Part shown: piece by piece, positions 26,124 through 35,454 of the stretch | Numbering within the stretch: position 1 is the stretch's first letter | Layout: the number at the start of each line of letters is the position of its first letter | Source: Opitutia bacterium | GTDB lineage: Bacteria > Verrucomicrobiota > Verrucomicrobiia > Opitutales > Opitutaceae | Direction: 5' to 3' | Length of the DNA stretch: 64,000 nucleotides | NCBI GenBank assembly: GCA_947474365.1 | Contig: CANJIU010000005.1 | Location: forward strand, 1 to 64,000 | The notes under the pieces: generated by a model | What the model was told of the DNA's origin: nothing | Database searches by the model: none | What the model saw: only the letters and a program-made list of their open reading frames with translations | Position numbers and translations under genes: made by a program

Positions 26124-28409
26124 ATGAAACGCCTCCTGCCACTCGTTGCGCTCATTCTCGTCTGCTCCGTCTCAAAAGCGGCCGACCGGCTTCTGGTTGA
26201 AGCCGAGGCCTTCCAGTCGCATGGCGGCTGGTCGCTCGACACCCAGTTCATCGATCTGATGGGCTCACCGTACCTGCTCGCCCACGGTCTCGGAGCGCCG
26301 GTGAAGGATGCCACCACGACGGTGGCGTTTCCGAAGAATGGAAAATATCGCGTGTGGGTTCGCACCAAGGATTGGGTCGCGCATTGGCAGGCGACCGGAG
26401 CGCCCGGGCGATTCCAAGTGCTCGTCGCCGGCCGGCCGCTGACGGAGACGTTTGGCGCCAAGGGCGCGCAGTGGGGCTGGCAGGATGGCGGCACAGTTGA
26501 GATTGCCGGCAACTCGGTGGCGCTCGCGCTACACGATTTGACGGGCTTCGACGGCCGCTGCGATGCGCTCTATTTCACCTCCGACCTCCAGGAGACGCCG
26601 CCGAACGATTCCGCGCCGCTCTCCGCCTGGCGCAAGACAACGCTGGGTCTCCCAGCACAGCCGGAAGACATGGGAGAGTTTGATTTGGTGGTCGTCGGCG
26701 GCGGTTACGGCGGGCTTGGCAGCGCGATCTCCGCTGCCCGCATGGGACTTAAGGTTGCCCTCATTCAGAACCGGCCGGTTCTGGGCGGAAACGGGAGCTC
26801 CGAAGTACGGGTCTGGGCGATGGGGCTCGTCCGCCGTGGCAAGTACCCGCACATCGGTGAGATGATCGAGGAGTTTGCCGACAAGGCGAAGAACTCACCC
26901 GGGACGTACGAGGAGTTTGGTGACGCGCAGAAGGAGGCGATTGTGCGCGCCGAGAAGAACATCTCCCTCTTCCTCAACGAGCACGTCTTCGCGTCTGAAA
27001 CCAAGGACAGCCGTATCCTCTCTGTTACCTCGCTCAACACCACAAACAGCCGCCAGAAGAAGTACCGCGGCAAGCTGTTCTCCGACTGCACCGGCCACGG
27101 CAATCTGGCTCACCTTTCCGGCGCGAAGTACGAGATCGAGTTCAAGGATCTCATGGGCATGAGCAACATGTGGGTCTGGAGCAACGCGGACGCGCCAAAG
27201 ACGTTTCCCGAGACGCCGTGGGCGCTCGATCTGAAGATGGACGACTTTCCCTATCCAAAGATGGGCAAGGCTGACATGGAGAAAAAGGGCAAGGGCGAGT
27301 GGTTTTGGGAAAGCGGCTTCAACAAGCACCCGATCAATGATCTCGAGCTGATTCGCGACTGGAACCTGCGTGCGGTGTTCGGAGCGTTCAACGCGATGAA
27401 AAATCGAGACGGCAAGGCCGAGCACCCCAACGCGAAGCTCGACTGGGTCGCCTACGTCGGCGGTACGCGCGAGTCGCGCCGCATTGTGGGCGATGTGATG
27501 CTCACCCATGAGGACGTGGTCACGAAACGGGAGTTTCCCGATGGCTGCGTGCCGAGCACCTGGAGCATCGATCTGCATTTCGCGAAGGACGAGTACGCGA
27601 AAAAATTCCCGAACAATCCCTTCATCTCGGTGGCGAAACACGATCAGCGCATTGACCGGCAATTCGGCTATCCGATTCCGTACCGCTGCCTCTATTCGGC
27701 GAACATTTCGAACATGTTTATGGCGGGTCGCGACATTAGCGTGACCGATGAGGCGCTTGGTACCGTGCGGGTGATGAAGACCATCGGCATGATGGGCGAA
27801 GTCGTGGGCAAGGCGGCGTCCATCGCAATCAAGCACAATGGCACGCCTCGCGACGTTTATACGCTCTACTGGTCGGAACTCGACGCCCTGCTCAAACTCC
27901 CCGGGCGGGCGCGTCGCGGGCTCGACGGCACGTTTGACATCAGTGGTCCGGCGCCGGCTCCGGTGGACGACACGGGCGGTCGCGGTGGCGGCGTGAGCCT
28001 TGCGAGCCTCAAGGGAGTGGTGATCGACAACAAGGCCGCGAAACTCACCGGCAACTGGTCCAGCGGTGCGTCGCTGGCGCACGTCGGATCGGATTACCAA
28101 TACGGCCGGGGCCCGGGCACAAAGGCCGTTTTCGAATTCTCCGTGCCGACGGATGGGAAGTACGAGGTGCGCTTTTCGACGGCACCCCACGAAAACCGCG
28201 CCAGCAACACCGCCTACACGGTGCGAAGTGCGGACGGAGAAAAGAAGGGCACGGTGAACCAGAAGAAGCCCGCGACCATTGCGAATCAGTGGGTATCTCT
28301 CGGCGTTTTCCGTTTCGCCGCCACGTCGCCGGGCGCCGTTGAGGTGAATGCTGAGGGTGCCGATGGCAACGTCCACATTGACGCTGTGAACGTCGTGCCG
28401 GTCCCGTGA
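26124..28409 (+). CDS. FAD-dependent oxidoreductase with carbohydrate-binding-like N-terminus and golvesin-like C-terminus, secreted
   Basis: The 761-residue protein starts at ATG 26124 with a signal peptide (LLPLVALILVCSVSKAA). Residues about 22-155 look like a beta-sandwich sugar-binding domain (LLVEAEAFQSHGGWSLDTQF, YRVWVRTKDWV). A FAD_oxidored-type core begins with the nucleotide-binding GGGYGGLGSA (G192-x-G194-x-x-G197), followed by VLGGNGSSEVRVWAMG and the distal NMFMAGRDISVTDEALG. The last 120 residues resemble the golvesin/xanthan-lyase-associated domain (FEFSVPTDGKYEVRF, HIDAVNVVPVP). The substrate is unknown; location and modules suggest oxidation of sugars or oligosaccharides outside the cytoplasm. 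Confidence 0.83.
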   Translation: MKRLLPLVALILVCSVSKAADRLLVEAEAFQSHGGWSLDTQFIDLMGSPYLLAHGLGAPVKDATTTVAFPKNGKYRVWVRTKDWVAHWQATGAPGRFQVLVAGRPLTETFGAKGAQWGWQDGGTVEIAGNSVALALHDLTGFDGRCDALYFTSDLQETPPNDSAPLSAWRKTTLGLPAQPEDMGEFDLVVVGGGYGGLGSAISAARMGLKVALIQNRPVLGGNGSSEVRVWAMGLVRRGKYPHIGEMIEEFADKAKNSPGTYEEFGDAQKEAIVRAEKNISLFLNEHVFASETKDSRILSVTSLNTTNSRQKKYRGKLFSDCTGHGNLAHLSGAKYEIEFKDLMGMSNMWVWSNADAPKTFPETPWALDLKMDDFPYPKMGKADMEKKGKGEWFWESGFNKHPINDLELIRDWNLRAVFGAFNAMKNRDGKAEHPNAKLDWVAYVGGTRESRRIVGDVMLTHEDVVTKREFPDGCVPSTWSIDLHFAKDEYAKKFPNNPFISVAKHDQRIDRQFGYPIPYRCLYSANISNMFMAGRDISVTDEALGTVRVMKTIGMMGEVVGKAASIAIKHNGTPRDVYTLYWSELDALLKLPGRARRGLDGTFDISGPAPAPVDDTGGRGGGVSLASLKGVVIDNKAAKLTGNWSSGASLAHVGSDYQYGRGPGTKAVFEFSVPTDGKYEVRFSTAPHENRASNTAYTVRSADGEKKGTVNQKKPATIANQWVSLGVFRFAATSPGAVEVNAEGADGNVHIDAVNVVPVP

Positions 28410-28428
28410 ACCGGCTGCGAGTTTAGAC

Positions 28429-29043
28429 TTACCGCACGTCGAGCGCCCACGTGCGCGAAGCACGCTCCGCGACGAGCGTGACCGTGTAGTGTCCGGCCTT
28501 GAGCGCTCCTGCCGGGATGGTGATCAGCACCGCGGCCTGCCGGCTGCGGGTGAGCAAATCCGCCGCGATCCGCTCAAAGGTCGGTGCAAGCACCAGTTGA
28601 TCGCCGCGAACGTAAAGGTCCGCGCCACCGAGTTGCTGCTTGTCGTCGGGGAGGGCGCACGCGAGTTGGATGACGTACGGTTGGAGCGTGCTGACGGAGG
28701 GAGCCGCGGACACCGTCGTGATTTCGGTCGGCAGCAGCAGCGGTTCCACGAGGGTGGAGCGCAAGTCAGTCGGGATGCCGCCGGCGGCCGCGGAAATGGC
28801 GGCGCCTCCGTTGATCCGGCCGCCATCGGCCGGACGCTGGGCGATGATGGGTATGCGTTGATAGCCGGCGGAGAGCAGACGCGAGACGTTGACCCGGTTT
28901 TTCATGTCCTCGTACGGCTGAAACGCCGGTCCGGGCTTGCGGTAGCGGAGCGTCAGAAACGTGTAGGGTACGATGAGCAGCAGGATCGCGAGAACGATCC
29001 ACTTCATCGGCCAGGGCTGACGTTGAGGAGAAGCGGCGGACAT
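28429..29043 (-). CDS. Membrane-anchored protein of unknown function
   Basis: The 204-residue protein has one transmembrane segment near its N-terminus (MKWIVLAILLLIVPYTFLTL, from residue 13) followed by a soluble, probably periplasmic domain. ATG 29043 is the longest start, and an in-frame Met 12 codons later gives a tighter signal anchor. The C-terminal part (AGHYTVTLVAERASRTWALDV) looks like beta-strands. I recognise no family. It diverges from proS with about 80 bases between the starts. Confidence 0.75.
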   Translation of the reverse strand: MSAASPQRQPWPMKWIVLAILLLIVPYTFLTLRYRKPGPAFQPYEDMKNRVNVSRLLSAGYQRIPIIAQRPADGGRINGGAAISAAAGGIPTDLRSTLVEPLLLPTEITTVSAAPSVSTLQPYVIQLACALPDDKQQLGGADLYVRGDQLVLAPTFERIAADLLTRSRQAAVLITIPAGALKAGHYTVTLVAERASRTWALDVR

Positions 29044-29126
29044 GGGGAGCGATTCATCGGGCCGGACGGGGCCGCTCGCAAATAAAATTGCTCCGGCCGG
29101 CCGGGGCTGTTTCGTTGCCCGACTTC

Positions 29127-30899
29127 ATGAAACTCTGGTCCCAGTTTTTTATCCCGACGTTGAAAGAGAGCCCGGCTGACGCGGAGATCGCTTCGCACAA
29201 GCTCCTCGTGCGGGCGGGTCTCGTCCGCAAACTGGGCGGCGGCCTCTATACCTACATGCCCCTCGGGCTGCGGGTGATTCAAAAGATCACCCAGATTTGC
29301 CGGGAGGAACTCGACCAGGCCGGGGCGATCGAGCTGTGGATGCCGCATGTGCATCCGGTGGAATTGTGGCAGCAGGGGCCGCGGTGGGCTGCAGCGCGGG
29401 AAATCATGTTCCGGGCGGACAGCGCGGGTGATGGCAAACGGCCGTCCCGCGAGCCGGAATTTGTGCTGGGGCCGACGCACGAGGAGGTGATCACGCCGCT
29501 CGTGAAGGCGGAGATTTCCAGCTATCGGGACCTGCCGAAGAATTTTTACCAAATCGCCACGAAGTTCCGGAACGAAATCCGGCCGCGCTTCGGCCTGATG
29601 CGCGCGCGTGAGTTCATCATGATGGACGCCTATTCGTTCGACACGACCGACGAGGGTGCCGTGAAGAGCTACCACGCGATGAAGGCCGCGTATGAGAGCT
29701 TTTTCAAGCGGGTCGGCGCACAGGCGATTGCCGTGGAAGCCGACACTGGCGTGATGGGCGGGAGTTTCTCCCATGAGTTCATGGTCCCAGCGGAGATCGG
29801 GGACGACGACGTGATTTACAACGAGGTGAGCGGTTATGCCGCCAATCGGGAGAAGGCGACCAGCGCGCTCGTGCCCGCGGACCTCAAGGATGCGCCGCCG
29901 GAAGGTGCGGTGGAGGAGTTCGCGACGCCGGGTGTAGTGACGATCGCGGCGCTGGAGGCGTCGCCTTACTCGGTGGCGGCGGACCGGCAGTACAAGACCC
30001 TCGTCTTCATCGGCGACGGAAAGCCGTTCCTGGTGATTCTCCGAGGCTGTGACGAACTTGAGGAGGCGAAGCTCGGATCGCTTGGGTTCACGCTCTTCCG
30101 GGCGGCAACTCCGGAGGAAATTGAGCCGGTGATGGGGGCCAAGCCGGGCAGCCTCGGCGCGGTGCGCGGTTCGATCAAGGACCCGGCGGCGCTGGCGGGG
30201 ATTTTTGCGGATCACGCTATCCGGCTGATCGGCAACGGCACGACCGGGGCCAACAAGGACGGTTTCCATGTGCGCAACGTGAACGTCGTGCGGGATCTCG
30301 CGGTGACGAAATTCGGCGACTTTCGCCGGGTGCGGCCCGGCGAGCCTGATCCGAAGTCCGGCCAGCCGCTGCAGGTGCGCCGTGGCATCGAGGTCGGTCA
30401 CATTTTCAAACTCGGCACGAAATATTCTGAGAAATTCGGGGCGGTTTTCACCGACGACAAGAAGGAGTCCCACCTGATGGTGATGGGCTGCTACGGCATT
30501 GGCATCTCCCGGACGATGCAGGCGGTCATCGAGCAGAGCCACGACGCCGACGGAATCGTGTGGCCGTGGAACTGCGCGCCGTTTCACGTCCTGATTTGTG
30601 TCCTTGATCCGCAAATGCCCGAAGCGATGGATCTGGCGAAAAAACTTGCCGCCGCCGCCGAAGGTGCTGGCGCTGAAGTGCTCGTCGATGACCGGGCGGA
30701 ACGTCCCGGGGTGAAGTTCAAGGATGCCGATCTGATCGGTATTCCGTTGCGGCTCACGATTGGCGGCAAGGGTCTCAAGGAAGGCATCATCGAACTCAAA
30801 TGGCGGACGCAAAAGGAAGTCGCCAAGGTGCCGATCGCCGAGGCGGAAGCGCGGGTCGCGACGGCGGTCACCGAGGCTGCCGCGCGTGCGCGGAGCTGA
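29127..30899 (+). CDS. proS: Prolyl-tRNA synthetase (bacterial type)
   Basis: This cytoplasmic class II enzyme charges tRNA-Pro. The 590 residues from ATG 29127 show MKLWSQFFIPTLKESPADAE, THEE (117-120), motif 2 FRNEIRPRFG (147-156) with MDAYSFD, and motif 3 GCYGIGISRTMQAVIEQ. Between motifs 2 and 3 lies the YbaK-like editing insertion typical of bacterial ProS (about residues 225-385). The anticodon-binding domain follows (HVLICVLDPQ, VLVDDRAERPGVKFKDADLIGIP). A start at 29088 would add 13 residues; the ATG chosen matches the normal family N-terminus. Confidence 0.97.
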   Translation: MKLWSQFFIPTLKESPADAEIASHKLLVRAGLVRKLGGGLYTYMPLGLRVIQKITQICREELDQAGAIELWMPHVHPVELWQQGPRWAAAREIMFRADSAGDGKRPSREPEFVLGPTHEEVITPLVKAEISSYRDLPKNFYQIATKFRNEIRPRFGLMRAREFIMMDAYSFDTTDEGAVKSYHAMKAAYESFFKRVGAQAIAVEADTGVMGGSFSHEFMVPAEIGDDDVIYNEVSGYAANREKATSALVPADLKDAPPEGAVEEFATPGVVTIAALEASPYSVAADRQYKTLVFIGDGKPFLVILRGCDELEEAKLGSLGFTLFRAATPEEIEPVMGAKPGSLGAVRGSIKDPAALAGIFADHAIRLIGNGTTGANKDGFHVRNVNVVRDLAVTKFGDFRRVRPGEPDPKSGQPLQVRRGIEVGHIFKLGTKYSEKFGAVFTDDKKESHLMVMGCYGIGISRTMQAVIEQSHDADGIVWPWNCAPFHVLICVLDPQMPEAMDLAKKLAAAAEGAGAEVLVDDRAERPGVKFKDADLIGIPLRLTIGGKGLKEGIIELKWRTQKEVAKVPIAEAEARVATAVTEAAARARS

Positions 30900-30924
30900 G
30901 GGCGTTCGTCCGGAGCGCTCCCCG

Positions 30925-32721
30925 TCAGCGTCGCTGACTCCGCTCGATCTCATCGATCGCGCGGAGGTTGCGCAGGGCGAATTCGTTTCCTGGCTCAATC
31001 CACAGTGTCCGCTCGAAATATCGACGTGATTCGGCGAGCTGGCCCTTGTTGCCGAGAATCAATCCGGCGTTCGCCCAGTCCATCGCGGTCCAGGCATCCG
31101 CTCGAATGGCGGCCTGGTAGTGTGTGAGCGCGTCGTCGACCCGGTTCAACTTGAGGTAGCCCTGCGCGAGCTCGCGGTGAATTCCGGCGGCAGTGGGATT
31201 GAGGCGCAACGCCTCCTGATAATAGCGCAGGCCGCGTTCGACGTCGCCCCGCAGCGACCAGAACGAGCCGAGATTGACAAGCAGCGACTCGTTGCGCGGC
31301 TCGTAGCGGACGTTTTGCTCCAGAATGGCCTGGACTTCGTCGAAACGCTGGTGGCGCATCGCAATCATCGCGAGTTGCGTGTTGGCATTGACGTAGTCGG
31401 GCTGGCGCGCCGTCACTTTTTTCAGTTCAGCCACGACATCATCCTCGGGGCGCCCCGCGGCGGCATAGGCCATGGCGAGGAGATAACGGATCGCCGGATT
31501 GTCTTCACCGCCGGCGATACTGCGCTGGTAGAGTTGCACGCTGTTTTGCCAGGTGAGGACCTGCCGTTGGGTGAAAAACAAGCAGGCGGCGAGGACAGCG
31601 ACGGCGGCGGTGGCGAGGGGACGGCGTAGACGGGGGAGCCGTTCAACCAGTTCCGCGCCGCCGCACGCGACGATGGTGAAGATTCCGAGCAGCGGCACAT
31701 AGGTGTAGCGATCGGCCATCGACTGGGCGCCGACTTGGATTATCCCGATGACCGGGACGAGCGTGCCGAGAAACCACAGCCACCCAAAGGATAGCCACGG
31801 GCGGGCGGCACGTTGGCGCCAGGCGACAAAACTAACGAGGCCCAGGAGGAGCAGCGATCCTCCCACGAACCAGACGGGCCAATATCCTGGGTGCCAGTAG
31901 AGCGGAGAAAACGAGTCCGGCCAAAACGTCTTGCCGAGGTAGCGCGCGTAGGCGACGGCGGCGTTGCCGAGTCGGGCTCCGAGCGGAATCCGCGCCGCGT
32001 AATTGGCGGCGCCGGCGCCATGTTGCACGGCATAGGTGATGACGCTGTGGAGCAGCACCACGGCGAAGAGCGGGATTTTTTCTCGGAAGAGCGACCACCA
32101 GTCCTTTTTTGCACGCCGGCCGAGCGGCCACGCGTCGAGCAGCAGCAGCGTCGCGGGAAAGGTGACCGCCATCGGCTTGAAGAGTAGGGCCGTCGCAAGG
32201 CAAAGCGCCACGAACAGATAGCGGCCGAGGGTCCGACGCTCGGCCCAGCGCAGATAGGCGGCGATGCCTAGCAGCCAAAACAGGGTGCAGAGGAGATCTT
32301 TTCGGCTGGAGATCCACGCCACCGATTCGACGTGCAACGGGTGAAGAGCAAAAAGCGCCGCCACCATCGCGGAACTCCAGACGTTTCTGGTCAGCCGGTT
32401 CCAGACCAAGAGCACCAGCGTGGAGTTCAGGAGATGCCAGCCCAGGTTTTCCCAGTGCATCGGCCCGGGATTTACCCCGAAAATCTCGCAGTCGATCATG
32501 TGCGAAATCGAGGTCAGGGGATGCCAGTTGGCCGTGTGAATCGAGGTGACTGCCCAGACCAGCGCCGCCCGGCGGACGCCCTGGTTCACCATCGGCGCAA
32601 ACTCGACGTAGGCGTCGTCGTCGAGATTGACGAAACCCAACTGGCCAACGTGCCGGTAGGCAACGAGCGTGGTCAGCAGCAGAAGTCCGGTGGCCCAAAC
32701 GAGCGGCGAAAGGCGGCGCAT
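30925..32721 (-). CDS. TMTC-like O-mannosyltransferase-type membrane protein with TPR repeats
   Basis: The 598-residue protein has a multi-pass N-terminal region of about ten hydrophobic segments (residues 7-410) with FVNLDDDAYV, where the Asp residues after the first segment match the acidic loop of GT-C glycosyltransferases, and NWHPLTSISHM and HPLHVESVAWISSRKD as in DUF1736/TMTC proteins. The C-terminal 190 residues are TPR repeats (PDYVNANTQLAMIAMRHQRF, YYQEALRLNPTAAGIHRELA). By analogy it transfers a sugar from a lipid carrier to exported proteins, with the TPR part binding protein. It diverges from a GT2 gene, which would fit lipid-linked sugar supply, but this is inference. Confidence 0.8.
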   Translation of the reverse strand: MRRLSPLVWATGLLLLTTLVAYRHVGQLGFVNLDDDAYVEFAPMVNQGVRRAALVWAVTSIHTANWHPLTSISHMIDCEIFGVNPGPMHWENLGWHLLNSTLVLLVWNRLTRNVWSSAMVAALFALHPLHVESVAWISSRKDLLCTLFWLLGIAAYLRWAERRTLGRYLFVALCLATALLFKPMAVTFPATLLLLDAWPLGRRAKKDWWSLFREKIPLFAVVLLHSVITYAVQHGAGAANYAARIPLGARLGNAAVAYARYLGKTFWPDSFSPLYWHPGYWPVWFVGGSLLLLGLVSFVAWRQRAARPWLSFGWLWFLGTLVPVIGIIQVGAQSMADRYTYVPLLGIFTIVACGGAELVERLPRLRRPLATAAVAVLAACLFFTQRQVLTWQNSVQLYQRSIAGGEDNPAIRYLLAMAYAAAGRPEDDVVAELKKVTARQPDYVNANTQLAMIAMRHQRFDEVQAILEQNVRYEPRNESLLVNLGSFWSLRGDVERGLRYYQEALRLNPTAAGIHRELAQGYLKLNRVDDALTHYQAAIRADAWTAMDWANAGLILGNKGQLAESRRYFERTLWIEPGNEFALRNLRAIDEIERSQRR

Positions 32722-32914
32722 GGCGTCAACGCAGCGTCGTCACCCCGGGGTGGGTGCCATCGGAAGGGTGGAAAATCAATTTGCGTGCCGCTCGGCGTCC
32801 GCGGTTTCCTTGGGCGATGGACAACATCGTTCAGGCAATTTCAACGGGAGCCGGCGGGGAGCAAGGAAATCCTGTTGGTCCGACGGCGCCGCAGGCGTGG
32901 GAGCGCGCCGCCCC

Positions 32915-33670
32915 ATGATCAACGGCAAGAAAATTGCCGTCGTTTTTCCCGCCTACAACGCGGAAAAGACGCTGACGCAGACCTATCGCGAGGTGATGGA
33001 GCAGGGCGTCGTCGACTATATCGCGCTGGTGGATGACCACAGCCGCGATGGAACGGTCGCGCTGGCCCGAACCCTCCCGGGCATCCACGTGATCGAGCAC
33101 GATCGGAACCGCGGTTACGGCGGAAATCAGAAGACGTGTTACCGCGCCGCGCTGGCCGCCGGGGCGGATGTCGTCGTGATGGTTCATCCCGACTATCAGT
33201 ACACGCCACGGTTGATCACTGCGCTGGCGAGCATCATCGCGTACGATGTATACGCCTGTTCGCTCGGTTCACGCATCTTGGGCGGCAATGCGTTCAGCGG
33301 CGGCATGCCGTGGTGGCGCTACGTGAGCAACCGTGCGCTGACGCTGTTTCAAAACGTGGTGCTCAACGCCAAGCTTTCCGAGTATCACACCGGCTACCGG
33401 GCATTCTCCCGGAAAATTCTGGAGGAGGCGCCGCTCGGCGATTTTGACGACGACTTCATCTTCGACAACCAGATGCTCGTTTGGATCCTCGGCCGTGGCT
33501 ATGGAATTGGAGAGGTGACGTGCCCGACGAAGTATTTTGCGGAGGCGAGTTCGATCAGCTTTTCCCGCTCCTTAAAATACGGAGTCGGCTGTCTGCAGGT
33601 GGCGCTTTCGTACCGGTTCAACTCGGGGGCGGCGACCCGGCGCATCAAGCGGGCGGGGGAGACGCCGTGA
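32915..33670 (+). CDS. Family 2 glycosyltransferase
   Basis: The 251-residue protein starts at ATG 32915. The GT-A fold signatures are IAVVFPAYNAEKTL, VDDHSRDGT and NRGYGGNQKT with VVMVHPDYQYTP (the Asp-containing acceptor and metal site). There is no transmembrane segment at the C-terminus, unlike many dolichol-phosphate mannosyltransferases of this group. It may make a lipid-linked or polysaccharide sugar. Its stop overlaps the start of the methyltransferase gene (GTGA at 33667-33670), so the two should be translationally coupled. Confidence 0.9.
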   Translation: MINGKKIAVVFPAYNAEKTLTQTYREVMEQGVVDYIALVDDHSRDGTVALARTLPGIHVIEHDRNRGYGGNQKTCYRAALAAGADVVVMVHPDYQYTPRLITALASIIAYDVYACSLGSRILGGNAFSGGMPWWRYVSNRALTLFQNVVLNAKLSEYHTGYRAFSRKILEEAPLGDFDDDFIFDNQMLVWILGRGYGIGEVTCPTKYFAEASSISFSRSLKYGVGCLQVALSYRFNSGAATRRIKRAGETP

Positions 33671-34599
33671 CACCACCGTCGGCCGGTGGCCGAGTGGCGT
33701 TTCGCGCGGCGGACTACCTAACCGGTGAGGTCTTCTCCGTCGCTCCGACCGAGGCGGGGTGGTGGGCCACCCAGCCAATCCCGGACGATATTGGCCGGCA
33801 CTATCCAGTGGCATACTACGGAGAAAAGCCCCGACGTTATCCGGCCCTTGTCGAGGTCCTGCAATCGTTGCTGTACCGTTGGCGTGCGCGCTGGGTGAAC
33901 CGGTACGCGGGCGGGGTCGGGCGGGTGTTGGACGTGGGCTGCGGCCCGGGGCATTTGCTCGCCCGTTTTCGTGACCTCGGCTGGATCGCGACTGGCACTG
34001 AAGCAACTCCGGCGTCGGCGGAAATTCCGCGCCGGCGTTATGGACTCGACGTGAAATCAGGCGAATTGTGCGGCCTGGGCTTCGCGACCGGTTCCTTCGA
34101 TGCCGTGATCAGTTGGCACACGCTGGAGCACATGCGTGATCCTTCGGAGGTGCTCGATGAAGCCTCCCGGCTGCTGAGGAGGGGAGGGCTTTTCCTGGTC
34201 TCGGTGCCGAACTTTTCGTCTCCGGAGGCGATGGCGAAACCATCCGCGTGGTTCCATCTGGATGTCCCGCGGCACCTGGCTCATTTCCCGGCGGACGTGC
34301 TGCGGGAGCATTTGCGCCGCCGAGGCTTTTCCGTTGAGAAGGAGAGCTTTCTCGCGCCGGAGTACGATGCGTTCAGTCTGGCGCAGACTTGGCAGAACCG
34401 TCTCGGTCTGCCGCATAACCTGCTCTACCTGATCCTGAAGTCGGCGACGAGAAATGCGGCGGCGCCTTCTTCCGGCCCGCAACGAGTGGCCGCCGTGGGT
34501 TTGGCCGTTCTGATGATTCCGCTCGCGGCCGTGACGACGCTTTGGCGGGCTTGGTGCGGGCGCGGGGCGGTCATTGTGATCCTGGCGCGGAAGTTGTAG
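33667..34599 (+). CDS. Class I SAM-dependent methyltransferase
   Basis: The protein has 310 residues when started at GTG 33667, which overlaps the glycosyltransferase stop. Motif I is VLDVGCGPGHLLARF, later followed by FDAVISWHTLEHMRDP and LLRRGGLFLVSVPNF, the pattern of Methyltransf_23-type enzymes. A hydrophobic segment near the C-terminus (VAAVGLAVLMIPLAAVTTLW) suggests membrane attachment. The coupling to a glycosyltransferase suggests modification of a surface glycan or lipid precursor; the acceptor is unknown. ClpS follows 17 bases later. Confidence 0.88.
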   Translation: MTPPSAGGRVAFRAADYLTGEVFSVAPTEAGWWATQPIPDDIGRHYPVAYYGEKPRRYPALVEVLQSLLYRWRARWVNRYAGGVGRVLDVGCGPGHLLARFRDLGWIATGTEATPASAEIPRRRYGLDVKSGELCGLGFATGSFDAVISWHTLEHMRDPSEVLDEASRLLRRGGLFLVSVPNFSSPEAMAKPSAWFHLDVPRHLAHFPADVLREHLRRRGFSVEKESFLAPEYDAFSLAQTWQNRLGLPHNLLYLILKSATRNAAAPSSGPQRVAAVGLAVLMIPLAAVTTLWRAWCGRGAVIVILARKL

Positions 34600-34616
34600 G
34601 TGGCCGAGAAAGAGTC

Positions 34617-34964
34617 ATGTGCAGGGTTGCAGACCGCGGCGACAGCGGTTTACTGGCCCAAAATTTGAGACCGACAAGTTCCAACACCCTTCCGAAGGAG
34701 GACACCCGCACCGCTCTCGCGCTGGAAGGCGTGTGGCGTGTCGTGGTGCTCAACGACCCGGTAAATCTCATGTCGTACGTGGTGCTCGTCTTCAAAAAAG
34801 TCTTCGGTTTCGACGAGCAGACGGCGCGGCGCAAGATGCTCGAGGTACACGAGCAGGGAAGGTCCATCGTCTGGAGTGGTTTGCGGGAAAAGGCGGAGGC
34901 TTACGTTTTCACCCTGCAGCAATGGCACCTCACGGCCATCCTCGAATCCGATGAAGCGCATTGA
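34617..34964 (+). CDS. clpS: ATP-dependent Clp protease adaptor ClpS
   Basis: The 115-residue protein starts at ATG 34617 preceded by the purine-rich GAGAAAGAG. The core matches ClpS: WRVVVLNDPVNLMSYVVLVFKKVFGF with the LNDP substrate-pocket segment, MLEVHEQGRSIVWSG (the conserved V-H motif), and a terminal EAYVFTLQQWHLTAILE. It delivers N-degron substrates to the ClpAP protease in the cytoplasm. The N-terminus carries about 30 extra residues, which vary in the family. No clpA lies nearby. The next gene overlaps its 3' end by 14 bases. Confidence 0.95.
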   Translation: MCRVADRGDSGLLAQNLRPTSSNTLPKEDTRTALALEGVWRVVVLNDPVNLMSYVVLVFKKVFGFDEQTARRKMLEVHEQGRSIVWSGLREKAEAYVFTLQQWHLTAILESDEAH

Positions 34965-35412
34965 GGTGAAACTGGCCCTGCCGGTCGTCGCCCCGCTCCT
35001 TGATGTCATCAAGGAACTGGCCGACAATCTGAGCAAGCATCTCGCGGCGCCCATCGCGCTAAGAGATCTCGAGGCTGATTTTCACTCGGCGTGGGTGGAC
35101 GAACTCCTTGCGGCGCAAACGACGGAGGTGCAGGTGCTGCTGGGGCTCTTCGACGAAGATTTCTTTCGGGAGGGCGTGGTGGCGTTCGATGAGGACAACG
35201 CCGAAGTCATCGTACGCGCGTGCGCCGCGGTGCGGTTGCGACTGCGGGAAAAATACCTCGCGCCACTTGGGGATGAGACGCTCGAGGGCGGGGATGTCGA
35301 TCTGATGACCTTGGCCGAGCCGTTGCGCCGGGCGTTCATGTGCTACCTGTTTCTGGCGACGATCCAGGAATTGATTATCCAACACCTGGACGAGAGTATT
35401 TTGGGGTCGTGA
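34951..35412 (+). CDS. Helical protein of unknown function downstream of clpS
   Basis: The 153-residue protein starts at ATG 34951, 14 bases inside the end of clpS, implying co-translation. It is acidic and predicted helical, with no signal peptide or membrane segment. Sequence features include LLAAQTTEVQVLLGLFDEDF and LRRAFMCYLFLATIQELI. It resembles in size and context the DUF2017-type proteins that accompany clpS in other bacteria, but I cannot show that it is one. A function linked to N-degron proteolysis is only a guess from context. Confidence 0.8.
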   Translation: MKRIEVKLALPVVAPLLDVIKELADNLSKHLAAPIALRDLEADFHSAWVDELLAAQTTEVQVLLGLFDEDFFREGVVAFDEDNAEVIVRACAAVRLRLREKYLAPLGDETLEGGDVDLMTLAEPLRRAFMCYLFLATIQELIIQHLDESILGS

Positions 35413-35454
35413 AAATCTGGATTCGCGTTTGACGGACGCGCGCGGGGACCTACG

